From: Cytophagales bacterium | GTDB lineage: Bacteria; Bacteroidota; Bacteroidia; Cytophagales; UBA9547 | DNA length: 46,240 bases | Assembly (NCBI GenBank): GCA_004294265.1 | Contig: REAG01000119.1 | Coordinates: forward strand, 1 to 46,240 | Direction of reading: 5' to 3' | The notes under the pieces: generated by a model | What the model was told of the DNA's origin: nothing | Databases searched by the model: none | What the model saw: the letters and a program-made list of their open reading frames with translations, nothing else | Position numbers and translations under genes: made by a program | In this document: piece after piece, positions 32,151 to 42,208 of the stretch | How the letters are laid out: every line of letters begins with the position of its first letter | Numbering within the stretch: position 1 is the first letter of the stretch

Positions 32151-32957
32151 TTAATTTTTTGCTCGACAAAAAATCATGTGTGGGATAAAACCCATTTCAT
32201 TTAATTCTATTTGATTTTTATACCACCGTTTTGGAATTGGAAAATCACCTACATAAGCAGCTTCATAATTATATTTCTCTAAAAATAATCCTGACGATAA
32301 AAAAGCCTCTTGACCATGTAATTCGAGCAATAATATAGGTTTTTTATTTTTAAAAAGTTTATCTCCATTTTGCAAAGCAAACACCTCTGCTGATTCCAAG
32401 TCGAATTTTATAAAATCAGGTTCTTTTGCAATTTTTAAAGTAATTATTTCATCAACCCCTTTACAATCAACCTCAATAACTTCAACTTCTGAGTCATATT
32501 TTTTACTAAAATCAAGTGGACCATTAGAACCACCCAAATTATTTACAAACTTAATTTTTGAATTTTCAGTTCCTATTGCAAGATTAATTATATTTACATT
32601 ATGCCAATTGTTTAATTGAGGCAATACCTTAACTGTATTATAATTTTTGATAGATGCCTCAAAAGTAAATATTTCGCCAGTTTCGCCTAAGCATTTTCTA
32701 AAAACCGATGTATAATAACCAATATACGCACCACCGTCCCACACTACCATTCCTGGTTTAATATATTTTGAAAAGTCAATCCTTTCAAAAATCCACTTAT
32801 CATAAGTCCCCAAAAAATATGAACCTTCAATTTTTAAATTAATTCTTAGTTTTGTACCTTTAGCCTGACCTGTTAATACATATAAATCAGAATACCCTTT
32901 TTTACTAGAAAGAATTTTAAATAAAATATTTTTTACTAGTTCTTTGATTTTTTTCAT
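32151..32957 (-). CDS. FkbM family methyltransferase
   Basis: VVWDGGAYIGYYT SAM motif; PDFIKFDLESAEVFAL. Confidence 0.82.
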   Translation of the reverse strand: MKKIKELVKNILFKILSSKKGYSDLYVLTGQAKGTKLRINLKIEGSYFLGTYDKWIFERIDFSKYIKPGMVVWDGGAYIGYYTSVFRKCLGETGEIFTFEASIKNYNTVKVLPQLNNWHNVNIINLAIGTENSKIKFVNNLGGSNGPLDFSKKYDSEVEVIEVDCKGVDEIITLKIAKEPDFIKFDLESAEVFALQNGDKLFKNKKPILLLELHGQEAFLSSGLFLEKYNYEAAYVGDFPIPKRWYKNQIELNEMGFIPHMIFCRAKN

Positions 32958-32968
32958 GTTTGTGATAA

Positions 32969-34489
32969 TTAGATGTTTTTTTTAAAATAATTTACTAATC
33001 TACAACCAAATGCTAAAGCGGTTAAGGTTGGGTTTGAATGAGAACTTGTAGGGAAAACTGCTGTACTACAAACAAAAATATTATCAAAATCCCATAATTT
33101 AAGATTTGTATCAACTACACTATTTTCTGAGTGATTACCTAATTTAGCTCCACCAATATGATGATTCACCCCTGATAACAAATCGTTTATATGGTTCTCG
33201 CCTTCAATTTTTGAATGAATATTAACAATTCCTAAATTATTTTTTTTAAAATAATCTTGGATTGCTTTACACACGATAAATAAGGTTTTTTTACTTTGAG
33301 TTGAAATATCCCAGTGAATTAAAGCTTTACGTAGTGAATATTCGTCTAGTTCATTGGATAGAGAAATATAACTATTTTCGGACGCTTCTTGTTCCATCAT
33401 CAAAGTTAGCATGGCTTTAGCCTCTGGTTTATATAAAAATCCATGTCTAACTAAACTCAAGATGGTTTTACTAATAAATCTTAAGTTCAATAAAATGGAA
33501 GTTAATTTATTAAATTTAAAAGTTTTGAAAATTGATTTTATCTCAAGATAAGGATTAAATAGTTTGGAATTATATTTGAAAAGTAAACTAACAGAAGCAT
33601 TTAAAATTTCTTCTTTTTTTTGAAAATTTTCTGATAAACTTAATCTTAGTGAGTATTTACGGAAATTGAAAATATGGGTATTGAAAATTCGTTGAATATT
33701 ATATTTGTTTGTGGGTTCTAATTCTCCAAATTCAATACAGGGATGCTCCATAAAACATTTTCCAAGCCATTTGGATTTCGAAAGTTTAGAAAGTAGAAGT
33801 AATCGAACTGTTTCTATGCCTCCACAAGCTAAAATAAGTTTAACTAATGGCAATTCAAATTCTTGCTTTTTATCGTTTGATATTTTTATAGAAATAGCCT
33901 TTTTTTCGTAGTGAAAAATTGACAAAACATGTGCATTATAATAAACATCTACTTTTTTATCCAAATAGTTTTTGTATAATTTATAAAAATTAGGCTGTTT
34001 TGCCCATTTGGACACATGATAATCAAAGTCTTCACTTTTGTATTTATATTTTAACAAACCCAATTTTGAAAGCATATTATCATGATATCCCCAATTATCT
34101 ATCTTCATGAATTCATTTGCTTCATCATAATATTTTTCAATATCTTGATAATTAATATCCCATCCGCTATTTTCTAGCCAAGGTCTTGCTTGGAAATCAA
34201 AATCACTAAAAGGCAAAGATTGACCACCCCAAGCAATAGTAGTTCCACCAACGGCACGTTTTCTGCCCCAAACTGCCGTTTCTAAAATCTTATTTGTATG
34301 GACAACTTCATTCAGTTTTTGCTTTTTATCATTTTCATAAAAATTCCCACTTTCTAAAACGCATACACGATGACCTTCTTTGGAAAGTTTTACAGCTAAT
34401 AAAATCCCCATTGCTCCTGCTCCAATAATCGTAAAATCATAATCTGATTGAGGAAATTCTAATATGTTATTACAATTTATAAATGGCAT
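32969..34489 (-). CDS. GMC-family FAD-dependent oxidoreductase
   Basis: YDFTIIGAGAMGILLAVKLSKEGHRVCVLESG dinucleotide-binding motif; C-terminal HHIGGAKLG...VCSTAVFPTSSHSNPTLTALAFGCRL. Confidence 0.87.
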   Translation of the reverse strand: MPFINCNNILEFPQSDYDFTIIGAGAMGILLAVKLSKEGHRVCVLESGNFYENDKKQKLNEVVHTNKILETAVWGRKRAVGGTTIAWGGQSLPFSDFDFQARPWLENSGWDINYQDIEKYYDEANEFMKIDNWGYHDNMLSKLGLLKYKYKSEDFDYHVSKWAKQPNFYKLYKNYLDKKVDVYYNAHVLSIFHYEKKAISIKISNDKKQEFELPLVKLILACGGIETVRLLLLSKLSKSKWLGKCFMEHPCIEFGELEPTNKYNIQRIFNTHIFNFRKYSLRLSLSENFQKKEEILNASVSLLFKYNSKLFNPYLEIKSIFKTFKFNKLTSILLNLRFISKTILSLVRHGFLYKPEAKAMLTLMMEQEASENSYISLSNELDEYSLRKALIHWDISTQSKKTLFIVCKAIQDYFKKNNLGIVNIHSKIEGENHINDLLSGVNHHIGGAKLGNHSENSVVDTNLKLWDFDNIFVCSTAVFPTSSHSNPTLTALAFGCRLVNYFKKNI

Positions 34490-34495
34490 TTTTGA

Positions 34496-35335
34496 CTATT
34501 TACAATAAAAATTAGACGCAAATTTTAGGTTATTAACTATATTAATACTATTAGTAGAAGAAAACAAGATTTTTGATTCTGGGAATTTCATTAAATGATT
34601 TGCAATTAAATAACCGCCTTTTTGGTTTTCAGCTATTGTGGGGAAAGTGTTTTTATTGAAATCTTTAAATATGCTATGATGTATATGTAATTTGGTTGGA
34701 TTAGATGAATATATACTGTCTGAATTTATTTGAAGGCTGTTTTCATATTGTAAAATGTCCCATTTTACTATTTCTTCTTTAGGAATTGATACTAAATTTT
34801 GATGACAAACCCCCATACCTAGTTTTTTAATTAGACCTTTTGCTTTCATATCAAATAAAAAATGATTAGCTTCTTCTGTTAAAAAATGAGGAGTTGCTTC
34901 ATGTAATAAATAATTGTCTATATAATCCGTTTGCAATCTTTTTAATGAATTATTAAAATCAAATTCTACTTGATTTTTAGAAATAGAGCGATAATTAACC
35001 TTTTTAAACTCTTGTAATTTATTTACAGAAGCATTACCTTTAGTTTTAATTTTCTTTTTTAAATAATTAAGAGGTAATGCCAATAAAGATGGCAAACTTG
35101 GCGAGTTTATTTCACCCAAACCAAATTTGGTAGTAATAGTAATATCTTCTCTCTTTTTATTTTTTAAAAACTTTCCAAGTATTATTTCAGAATACCCTTT
35201 TCCATAAATAGGTGCAGTATCAAAAAAAGCAATCCCATTTTCATAAACATTATTTAATACACTTAAAGCACTGTTTAAGCTGGGCATAATAGTTAAAGCA
35301 ACACATCCAAAACCAATTCTGTTTTCAATACTCAT
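34496..35335 (-). CDS. Aldo/keto reductase
   Basis: FFDTAPIYGKGYSEIILGKFL, ITTKFG, DYIDNYLLHEA. Confidence 0.85.
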   Translation of the reverse strand: MSIENRIGFGCVALTIMPSLNSALSVLNNVYENGIAFFDTAPIYGKGYSEIILGKFLKNKKREDITITTKFGLGEINSPSLPSLLALPLNYLKKKIKTKGNASVNKLQEFKKVNYRSISKNQVEFDFNNSLKRLQTDYIDNYLLHEATPHFLTEEANHFLFDMKAKGLIKKLGMGVCHQNLVSIPKEEIVKWDILQYENSLQINSDSIYSSNPTKLHIHHSIFKDFNKNTFPTIAENQKGGYLIANHLMKFPESKILFSSTNSINIVNNLKFASNFYCK

Positions 35336-35337
35336 TA

Positions 35338-35571
35338 TTATAAAGTTTTATTGATTATTTCTATTAACTTCTTACTTTCCAATTCCCAATTGTATTTTTC
35401 TTGTGCCAATCTCAAAGATTCTCTTTTACATGTATTTATAGAATCTTTATTGTTATAAAAATCATTTATTATTTCAACTAGTTTTTCAATATCTCCAATT
35501 GGAAATGACATATCTATGGAAGGATTTCCGATAAAAGTAGTTTTTATTCTGCTTTTTAAAATAGCTTATAG
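35338..35571 (-). pseudogene. Orphan C-terminal remnant of a glycosyltransferase
   Basis: Translated by eye: AILKSRIKTTFIGNPSIDMSFPIGDIEKLVEIINDFYNNKDSINTCKRESLRLAQEKYNWELESKKLIEIINKTL*; no start codon, follows stops of the upstream gene. Confidence 0.65.
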
Positions 35572-36684
35572 TTAAGACTTATAATTATCAAATAGTTCTA
35601 ATTCAACTTTTTTACTTAATGAAGTCATGTCTATGCTATTTAATGCAGCCTTGTGAGAAATATCAATTAATTCTGAATTAGATTTTTCATTACTACAATA
35701 TTTGATAATTAATTCTATAATCTCCTGTGGATTGTTTGAACTTATTAAACTCGTATCATTTAAAAATTCATAGCCTCTTAATCCTATTTTGGTGCTGATT
35801 ACGGGCAATCCAAAGGATAATGCGAAACCGAGTTTTGTGCTAACGCCTCTAGAATAGTAAAATAATAAGTTCAAAAAAGCAGACCAAGTTTTTACTTCAT
35901 TTATTACCTCATTGTCGGATAGATAGCCTTTGTAGTTTACAAAACTATATTTCGATGAAAAATATTGACCTTTAATAACTGGTTTGCCTATAAGACAAAA
36001 TTCTATGTTCGTATTTTTACTTGCTTCAATTGACTCACAAATTTTTTCTATGGCATCTTTGTTGGGCAAATGACTTAAATCCCCAATAAAACCTACCTTA
36101 TTTAATGATGGATTTGTATCAATAAAATTAGCTTCTATGGTTCGTGGTATATAAATAACTTTTTTTGCATTTATCCATTTTTCAATTTCTGCTTCTATTG
36201 GAGATACTGTAAAAACAAAATCTAAAAAGTTTTTTCTAGATTGTGATTCTTTTAACAAAATCGATCCCAATTTATATGCATGTAAAATATTACTAAAATT
36301 ATTTCTACTAATTTCATGAAGATAGTCTCCCGATTCATTGCCATGTGAGAGTAGTATGATTTTAAGAGTAGGAAACAATATCTTTAATCTTTGAGCTATT
36401 GGAATAAGATTGCTCATATTTAATGCGATCCAATCAATTTTATTTGAATTGATTTTTTGTATTATTTCATCAATATTACTATTATCATAGTGCAAATAGG
36501 CATCAATACCTAGTTTGATTTTTATTCTAGATAATAATGAAATTTCATTTTTTATTCCGATTACTTCTACGTTGAAAATTAAACATAAAAGTTTTAAATA
36601 ATCACTGGTACATAGTTTTACTCCACCGCTGAAATTAGAGTCTTCTAAAAAAAGTTTATCCGAAATAAATAATAAATTTTTCAA
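35572..36684 (-). CDS. Glycosyltransferase (GT4-like)
   Basis: VGFIGDLSHLPNKDAIEKI, GVSTKLGFALSFGLPVISTKIGLRGYEF. Confidence 0.78.
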   Translation of the reverse strand: MKNLLFISDKLFLEDSNFSGGVKLCTSDYLKLLCLIFNVEVIGIKNEISLLSRIKIKLGIDAYLHYDNSNIDEIIQKINSNKIDWIALNMSNLIPIAQRLKILFPTLKIILLSHGNESGDYLHEISRNNFSNILHAYKLGSILLKESQSRKNFLDFVFTVSPIEAEIEKWINAKKVIYIPRTIEANFIDTNPSLNKVGFIGDLSHLPNKDAIEKICESIEASKNTNIEFCLIGKPVIKGQYFSSKYSFVNYKGYLSDNEVINEVKTWSAFLNLLFYYSRGVSTKLGFALSFGLPVISTKIGLRGYEFLNDTSLISSNNPQEIIELIIKYCSNEKSNSELIDISHKAALNSIDMTSLSKKVELELFDNYKS

Positions 36685-36687
36685 TGA

Positions 36688-37215
36688 TTAAATAGTTAAG
36701 AATTGACGTGCAACAAAATCTATATTGAATTTATCACATACTATTTTTGTACAATTAGCTCGGTTTATTGATTTAATTAGAGAAATCAAATCTAAATTTC
36801 GCAAGGTAAATTTAGCCGCTTTTACAGCTATTGGACAAACGGAAAGGTTGTAGGTAATATATAAATCGACTTTGATATATTTTGTTTTATTTAGCATTTC
36901 CAAATATGCTCTACCTTTTGTAATTTCAATAACATTAAAGTCAAATACTTGCCATTTTGCTAAAATTGGAAAAAGTTTATATCTAATTCTAGTATAAAAA
37001 AACAACACTTTATTTTTGAATGGAGTCCCGCCTACTAAAATTGCTTTCCAATTGACTTTCTTAAAAAGAACAAAATCAGAATCGTAAGCCCATTTAATCC
37101 AAAAAGAATATATCACAAATACCTCATATCCTGAATTTGATAGTAAATCGGCTTCTTTTACTAATCTAGGATTAATAGAAGGTTGCCCAGAAGAAATGAG
37201 AACTATGGTTTTCAA
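36688..37215 (-). pseudogene. Truncated glycosyltransferase, N-terminal domain only
   Basis: MKTIVLISSGQPSINPRLVKEADLLSNSGYEVFVIYSFW...DLYITYNLSVCPIAVKAAKF, then apparent frameshift and no donor-binding domain. Confidence 0.6.
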
Positions 37216-37216
37216 A

Positions 37217-38230
37217 TTATTCTTTCAAATATTCATTTGTAGTTATTTCTAGACTAAATCTATTTTCAGCTGAAGTTCTACAATGGACTCTATTTATTTT
37301 GTTTATTTCAGATAAGACAGAAATTTCAAAGTTATTTTTATCAATAATTAAACCATTTACGCCATCTTCTACTACTTCTTTCACTGCACCTCTAGGAAAA
37401 CCCACAATTGGTGTTCCGCAAGCCAGTGCCTCAGCCATCACAATTCCGAAAGGTTCATCCCAATCTATCAACATAAGTAAAGCAACCGACTTTCCTAGTA
37501 ATTCATTTTTTTGACTATCATTAACCGAACCTATATAAATTATTTGATTGTTATCAATATAGGGTTTAATTTCAGTTTCAAAATACATTTTTTCATGCTC
37601 CAAATGACTGATATTTCCTGCAATAATTAATTTTCGATTTGTTTTTTTTGCAAAATTGATAGCATGATGACAGCCTTTGATTCTATCTAGTCTGCCCAAA
37701 AACACAAATGGGGCATCTTCTTCAACGTTTTCTACAAAAGTATATTGATTGATATCTACAAAATTATACACCGTATGCCAATTACCAACCAATCCTTCTT
37801 TTTTTGAGATATAATCACTGCAACCCGTAAAATACAAATTGCGATGGGGCAATTTATGAATCAATTGAATGTTTTTGACTGTAACCTCTCGTTGGTAACT
37901 CATATTTTTTTTTACTGATTTATTCAATATTGGAATTAAATAAACCAACCGTCCAAAAGAATGGACAACGTCATATTTACTATGATTTCTAACTAAAAAC
38001 CACCAAACAAATAGAATTTCTTTAGCTACTTGCCATTTAGATTTATTCAAATCATTCTTTCCAAACGTAATCGTTTTAGCATTGCAATAAGAATCAGGTC
38101 CAGCCAATAGTGTAACCTCATGATCTAAACGAGCATACTCATTTGCCAATTGATATACAATGCGTTCTATACCTCCATAATTTTGTGGAGGGACAGGAAT
38201 ACCAGGATCGTTGATGAGAAGGATTTTCAA
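37217..38230 (-). CDS. Glycosyltransferase family 4
   Basis: PPQNYGGIERIVYQLANEYARLDHEVTLLAG; EPFGIVMAEALACGTPIVGFPRGAVKEVVEDGVNGLI. Confidence 0.92.
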   Translation of the reverse strand: MKILLINDPGIPVPPQNYGGIERIVYQLANEYARLDHEVTLLAGPDSYCNAKTITFGKNDLNKSKWQVAKEILFVWWFLVRNHSKYDVVHSFGRLVYLIPILNKSVKKNMSYQREVTVKNIQLIHKLPHRNLYFTGCSDYISKKEGLVGNWHTVYNFVDINQYTFVENVEEDAPFVFLGRLDRIKGCHHAINFAKKTNRKLIIAGNISHLEHEKMYFETEIKPYIDNNQIIYIGSVNDSQKNELLGKSVALLMLIDWDEPFGIVMAEALACGTPIVGFPRGAVKEVVEDGVNGLIIDKNNFEISVLSEINKINRVHCRTSAENRFSLEITTNEYLKE

Positions 38231-38296
38231 TATTTTAATTTAAATATTATAATGTCTTTTGAATACATATAATTGAGATTTTCAATTTCTAAATTT

Positions 38297-38337
38297 AATT
38301 TTTGGTTACATTTTTTTTGTTTTATTTATGAATATTT
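38297..38337. repeat. Direct repeat copy A (AATTTTTGGTTACATTTTTTTTGTTTTATTTATGAATATTT)
   Basis: Near-identical ~40-nt copy at 40762-40801. Confidence 0.7.
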
Positions 38338-38425
38338 AATATTGAAACTAAACAATTAATTGAAAATTATTATAATTTAATATTCGATTAGCTTTTTATA
38401 ACTTTCAAAATAATATAGACTCAAG

Positions 38426-39709
38426 CTACAAATGATTTTTAAGTTCTTTTTTGTGCCTATTAACTACAAATGAAGTGAAAAAAAACCAAGGTAAAATAAC
38501 AGGCATAAAATGACGCTGATAAGCAAATCCGATAATATGAAAACCCGAAAACGAAAGCAATGTAAATATCATAAATAGGGTAGCGAGCTTAAAATCTTTG
38601 TCAATTTTTAATCTAAAGAAATATAAATAGAAGCAATAGAAAATGGAAATTACAAATAGAAGCCTCAATATTAATAAAAATATGGAGTTTATGATTTCTA
38701 TCTTTTTACTATAAGCTACTTCGCCAAGTGGCCTGCCTGTATCCGAAAAATCTAAGAAAAAAACATAAGATTTAACTAAGGTCATCTTCACAAATTCTAA
38801 AGGATTATTTACAATATATTTTTTTGCACGTTCGGAAAGCTGATTTGAATATTGCCACTCATCTTTTACGGTGCTATCTACTGTTACTAAACCTAAATAA
38901 TCTAAATTATCTAAGTGGTATTGAGGATAGTAATTAAGCGTATGTTCATTGTTTCCTTTATAAAGATTCCATCCCTCCCAACTGGATTTTATAGTAAATC
39001 GACCAGATACTTGTTGGGTGAAAAATGCTATACCTAATACTGATGAAATAAGTATTAAAAGCATAATAACGCTGTGTTTGATGTTGCGAAATTTGATGTA
39101 CCAAAAGATAGCAAATACAAAAGGGAAATAAAGCATTGAGTGTTTAATCCACATGGTCATACAAAGCAATATAGTAATCGCAATAATTTTTAATGTAGAA
39201 AATGAGTAATCGCTAAATAAAAAACTCGCATACAAAAAAGCCATCAAAGGAATAAGATAGGGTTCTTCCATGCCAATTTCAACATAATTAAGTGCCCATC
39301 TAGGGGTAATAAGAATGAAAACAAAGATTATTGGAAACCAAACGGAATTTGTTTTCTTAAGTACTATTTTAAGAGATAGCCATATCAACAAAGAAGAAAG
39401 AATAATTTTTACTAGCGCAGCCCAAAACATAGGAATACCAATGTAATGGAATAAGTATAAGAAATAAGTGATGAGCGGGAGTCTATGAGCTGTAAAGCAA
39501 ATTTCAGGTGCATGTACACCACAAACTTGATATTGTCCATTTTCTGATAAAGAATTAATTAATACACCATATCCAAAACTTAGTGTATTTGTGCTTGTAA
39601 ATAAAGCATTTTGCCAAATTGACCATGAAAATAACAAAATGATTGAAAATGTAAAAAAAATCTTTTTTAAATGGTTTCTTACAAATTTCAAAATACTTTC
39701 TATTAACAT
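38426..39709 (-). CDS. Polytopic membrane protein, possible GT-C-type glycosyltransferase
   Basis: Many TM segments; polysaccharide cluster context; family not firmly recognised. Confidence 0.55.
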   Translation of the reverse strand: MLIESILKFVRNHLKKIFFTFSIILLFSWSIWQNALFTSTNTLSFGYGVLINSLSENGQYQVCGVHAPEICFTAHRLPLITYFLYLFHYIGIPMFWAALVKIILSSLLIWLSLKIVLKKTNSVWFPIIFVFILITPRWALNYVEIGMEEPYLIPLMAFLYASFLFSDYSFSTLKIIAITILLCMTMWIKHSMLYFPFVFAIFWYIKFRNIKHSVIMLLILISSVLGIAFFTQQVSGRFTIKSSWEGWNLYKGNNEHTLNYYPQYHLDNLDYLGLVTVDSTVKDEWQYSNQLSERAKKYIVNNPLEFVKMTLVKSYVFFLDFSDTGRPLGEVAYSKKIEIINSIFLLILRLLFVISIFYCFYLYFFRLKIDKDFKLATLFMIFTLLSFSGFHIIGFAYQRHFMPVILPWFFFTSFVVNRHKKELKNHL

Positions 39710-39725
39710 AATGATTATTTAATTA

Positions 39726-40646
39726 TTATAAATTTTCTTCTAACATGGGCATCAAATATTTGACGAGCATTTTTTGGCCTTTTGCGTTAATGTGAATACC
39801 ATCTCTATAGCAATTGGTTGTAAATTTGCAATCTAATTCAAGCAAAATTGGTATATTTTTAGAGCGGGCAAATTGAATAATTTCTTGACCTTGTTGGTTG
39901 TAGTTGCCAACTTCTAATTCACTTTTTTCTGCATGTAAACAAATATAAAATGGCAAATTATTATCTTTTGAATATTGAAATAGCAAATTAAATCCTGTAT
40001 TAAATTTACTTTCATTCTCTTTTTTGTTAATACCCAATTCGTTTATCTTTTGATTTGTTACAGGTGCTGGAAAATAGTTTTTAATTCTTGGCATTAGATA
40101 TCTATCAAATAGCTCTACTATAGCTGAAGAGTATTGGATACTAGGAAAACTTTCATGCACATCAATTATTTTGTCAAAATTCATATTATCATAAGCATCG
40201 TGTGAGCTTACAAATAAAACAATTGCCTTTGCATTAAAATGACCATACTTTTTAATGTAGGCATAACAATTATCTGGTCCCCAACTACCCGCTGAAATAT
40301 TCAAAAATTGCACCTTTTTATTACTATTTTCAGAAAGTTTTTTTGATATGATTGTTGTAGCAAGTGAATCATGATCTGTTTGTGCTCCGCCATTGATAAT
40401 TGAATCTCCAAGACCCAAAAAAACTATAGATGTAGTATCTACGGTTTCACTTCTCATTGAAAATTCATTGTAATTTACATGATTTCTAAATCGGTATCTA
40501 TTTTGCATAGGTTGGGCTATATATTCAAAATCTGGATCTTCACGCATCAATATGGAATCGCAAAAACCCCAATATATTCTAAGATACAACTCTAATACGA
40601 ATAAAAAAAGAAGAAATAATGAGATTATTACAGTGTATTTTTTCAT
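39726..40646 (-). CDS. SGNH/GDSL-hydrolase-like protein
   Basis: IVFLGLGDSIINGGAQTD block I-like motif and YRDGIHINAKGQKMLVKYL block V-like motif. Confidence 0.75.
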   Translation of the reverse strand: MKKYTVIISLFLLFLFVLELYLRIYWGFCDSILMREDPDFEYIAQPMQNRYRFRNHVNYNEFSMRSETVDTTSIVFLGLGDSIINGGAQTDHDSLATTIISKKLSENSNKKVQFLNISAGSWGPDNCYAYIKKYGHFNAKAIVLFVSSHDAYDNMNFDKIIDVHESFPSIQYSSAIVELFDRYLMPRIKNYFPAPVTNQKINELGINKKENESKFNTGFNLLFQYSKDNNLPFYICLHAEKSELEVGNYNQQGQEIIQFARSKNIPILLELDCKFTTNCYRDGIHINAKGQKMLVKYLMPMLEENL

Positions 40647-40761
40647 TTTTGAATTTTAAAATTATGTGAAATGATTTTTTTGTTAGTGCTCAATATGTTG
40701 TCTATTTTTTTGATATAACCCCAAAAAGCCAATTTTTGGGTTATGTTTTTTTGATATAGTC

Positions 40762-40801
40762 AATTTTGGGTTACGTTTTTTTTGTTTTATTTATGAATAT
40801 T
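40762..40801. repeat. Direct repeat copy B (AATTTTGGGTTACGTTTTTTTTGTTTTATTTATGAATATT)
   Basis: Matches copy A at 38297-38337; a partial third copy of the leading motif at about 40730-40752. Confidence 0.7.
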
Positions 40802-40817
40802 AAAGTCAATATCATTT

Positions 40818-42158
40818 TTAGATATTGGCGTCTATGTATCTACTTAATTTTGAAACCAAATAAAAGGGAATATTTAAGAGTTTATATTCTTTACCAGCAA
40901 TAGTTTTGTGGGTTTCAATTTTAAGTTTGTTTGAGCTAACTCTTACGCCAATGTTGTGCGGAGCTTCATCAATAAAACTATGCAAAGACCTTAATCTGCC
41001 CGAAGCACCTAATTTCACTTCCACCGGAATTATAAATCCTTCATGCTCAAACAAATAATCTACTTCCGCATTTGAATCTTTGTTTTCTCGGGTCCAAAAT
41101 TTCAATTCGTCATAAGGCGAAAAACTGGGTGTTAATAATTCTTGCCCCACTATATGTTCGGCAACTTTGCCTTGATGCACCAACTCTATGGCTGTCGAGC
41201 GGATTAATTCTTTTTGAATACCCGCCATTTTATTAAATAAACCCGTATCTAAAAATTGCAATTTTGGCGATTTTTTAAAATCTGTTTGCAAAGGAAATTT
41301 GGTACTAAAGCAAGGATAAATAAGTTTTACTAACAATGCTTTTTCGAGTGTTCGCAGGGCTTCTCCTACTTCTCGGCTTCCATAATTTGAATTTCCAAAG
41401 TTTTGGAATTTTATTCTATTGCCCGTTTCAGTACCTATTGTTTTTAATATTTGTCTTAGAATTTGAACTTGAGCTGTATTTTTAGCATATTTTTCAAAAT
41501 CGTTTTGGTAAGAAATCAAAAGCGATTCGTATATTTTTTTAAGTATAGAAAGATTTTTGTGTGTGGCATACGATTGAACAACTTCGGGCATTCCGCCAAT
41601 GAGCGTGTAAGTATTGAATAGCGACATAAGTTTGTCGTGCGCATAGTCAGGAATTTCGTAATTTTTAAGAATTTCAAGCGATTGAGTTTCTCCTGTGGCA
41701 CCCAAAAATTCATCAAAAGAAACAGGACGAAGAATCATATATTCGACCCGACCTACAGGAACATTTGTGTTTTCGCTTAAAACAATTTCTAATAATGAAC
41801 CAGCCGCAACTACATGTATTTCCGGAAAATCTTCATAAAAATAGCGTAGCAAATTAATAGCATCCGGAACTTCTTGAATTTCATCTATGAAAATAAGCGT
41901 ATTTTGTCTTTTTTCAAAATTAGCTCCATGTAAATAGAAAATTCCTGTAACTAATGCTTGAATAGAAGAATGTTGATGAAATAAATCAGCATCTGCGGGT
42001 CTTTCTAAATTAAGGCTTATAAATTGAGCATAATTGTTGGAAAAATGATTGATAATGGTTGTTTTTCCTACTTGTCTTGCACCTCTTAAAATAAGTGGTT
42101 TTCGGTTGCTTCTGTTTTTCCAGTTTAAAAGTTCAGAATCAATATTGCGGTAATACAT
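40818..42158 (-). CDS. ATP-binding protein, AAA_14 + DUF4143
   Basis: LILRGARQVGKTTIINHF Walker A, TLIFIDEIQEVPDAINLLRYFYED Walker B, C-terminal ENKDSNAEVDYLFEHEGFIIPVEVKLG. Confidence 0.92.
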   Translation of the reverse strand: MYYRNIDSELLNWKNRSNRKPLILRGARQVGKTTIINHFSNNYAQFISLNLERPADADLFHQHSSIQALVTGIFYLHGANFEKRQNTLIFIDEIQEVPDAINLLRYFYEDFPEIHVVAAGSLLEIVLSENTNVPVGRVEYMILRPVSFDEFLGATGETQSLEILKNYEIPDYAHDKLMSLFNTYTLIGGMPEVVQSYATHKNLSILKKIYESLLISYQNDFEKYAKNTAQVQILRQILKTIGTETGNRIKFQNFGNSNYGSREVGEALRTLEKALLVKLIYPCFSTKFPLQTDFKKSPKLQFLDTGLFNKMAGIQKELIRSTAIELVHQGKVAEHIVGQELLTPSFSPYDELKFWTRENKDSNAEVDYLFEHEGFIIPVEVKLGASGRLRSLHSFIDEAPHNIGVRVSSNKLKIETHKTIAGKEYKLLNIPFYLVSKLSRYIDANI

Positions 42159-42194
42159 GGTTTTTATTGTGCCGTTATTTTCGTTTTAGATTTG

Positions 42195-42202
42195 CAAATA
42201 TA
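42195..42202 (-). promoter_or_regulatory. Candidate -7 element (TATATTTG on minus strand) upstream of the DUF4143 ATPase gene
   Basis: Matches TAnnTTTG; immediately next to the first unit of the repeat array; no clear -33 TTG at standard spacing. Confidence 0.4.
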
Positions 42203-42208
42203 AACTAA

